Below are positions 28,461-28,572 of a DNA stretch of 28,572 nucleotides, one piece after another (the stretch's first letter is position 1; the number at the start of each line of letters is the position of its first letter). Source of the DNA: JAHHTP01 sp964587555 (GTDB taxonomy: Bacteria > Bacillota > Clostridia > Oscillospirales > Ruminococcaceae). Below the pieces are notes generated by a model. That model saw only the letters and a program-made list of their open reading frames with translations. It searched no databases and had not been told where the DNA came from. The position numbers were made by a program, and so were the translations under genes. The stretch covers positions 1 to 28,572 of the forward strand of contig CAZPLR010000024.1 of NCBI GenBank assembly GCA_964587555.1, given 5' to 3'.

Positions 28461-28572
28461 ATGACGATTCAACAGTTACATTATGTCATTGTGATTTCAG
28501 AAGTCGGGACGCTCAGTAAAGCGGCAGACATTTTGTATATCGCGCAGCCGTCGTTATCCAGTGCCGTGCAGG
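28461..28572 (+). CDS. LysR-family transcriptional regulator (3' end outside window)
   Basis: Only the first 37 codons are present. They encode the N-terminal winged helix-turn-helix of a LysR regulator: MTIQQLHYVIVISEVGTLSK, then AADILYIAQPSLSSAVQ, the recognition helix. GGGAGG precedes the ATG at a normal distance. The gene points away from the Cys/Met PLP-enzyme gene with the small membrane protein between. LysR proteins often regulate neighbouring genes, and several control sulfur amino acid metabolism in Firmicutes, so control of the PLP enzyme is plausible but unproven. The 158 bp between 28302 and the start show only AT-rich sequence. Confidence 0.9.
   Translation, partial: MTIQQLHYVIVISEVGTLSKAADILYIAQPSLSSAVQ

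Noticed and set aside
1..28572. CRISPR arrays, insertion sequences, rRNA genes, phage genes
   Set aside because: No spaced direct repeats, transposase motifs, rRNA segments or phage structural genes were seen on either strand.

Overview
The window looks like chromosomal DNA of an endospore-forming clostridium, probably a gut Oscillospirales/Ruminococcaceae-type organism. The reasons are moderately G+C-rich coding sequence with Gram-positive ribosome binding sites (AGGAGG type), consensus TTGACA/TATAAT promoters with 17-bp spacers, low-GC gaps between genes, GHKL/LytTR and ECF/anti-sigma pairs, and a tiny spoVM gene. A run of 100 N (25824-25923) shows it is a scaffold. The taxonomic placement is inference.

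Layout. 1-4517 (+): the end of a secreted membrane-anchored protein, then a unit of a flippase-like membrane protein, thioredoxin reductase, an AroQ chorismate mutase with a C-terminal extension and an alpha/beta hydrolase. 4669-8141 (-): MTA/SAH nucleosidase, an ECF sigma/anti-sigma pair, two very small genes (30-aa SpoVM and a 53-aa membrane peptide), and an AraC-family regulator. 8265-14359 (+): a six-gene hexuronate operon divergent from the AraC gene: uxaC, uxuA, an SDR in the place of fructuronate reductase, two TIM-barrel sugar isomerase/epimerase proteins and a Gfo/Idh/MocA oxidoreductase. 14533-17157 (+): a cytoplasmic GH3 glycosidase with an inserted PA14 domain. 17158-18355: an AT-rich gap with a very short predicted transcription unit, then a second secreted, C-terminally anchored protein. 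18520-20466 (+): an HTH-AbrB regulator with an ABC exporter. 20583-23321 (-): a lipoprotein and a GHKL kinase/LytTR regulator pair. 23523-25704 (+): a GH43-like beta-propeller glycosidase and a UDP-ManNAc/UDP-glucose dehydrogenase. 25705-26211: metallophosphoesterase fragments on both sides of the N gap, then tRNA-Leu(CAA). 26212-28572: a Cys/Met-metabolism PLP enzyme (-), a small membrane protein, and the first 37 codons of a LysR regulator.

How it works together. The AraC gene and the hexuronate operon share a 123-bp intergenic region with repeated TTTGCA elements, so the AraC protein is the likely local regulator. UxaC, UxuA and the SDR interconvert glucuronate, fructuronate, mannonate and 2-keto-3-deoxygluconate. 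The two epimerase-like proteins plus the Gfo/Idh oxidoreductase resemble the oxidise-then-eliminate toolkit known from other glycoside-cleaving systems, which suggests, as inference only, that this operon takes apart an unusual uronic acid conjugate. The GH3 and GH43-like enzymes add glycoside cleavage in the cytoplasm; the GH43-like gene has two LacI/cre-type palindromes 50 bp apart around its promoter.

The least expected content is the spoVM locus at 6977-7310, which consists of genes short enough to be missed by routine gene calling.
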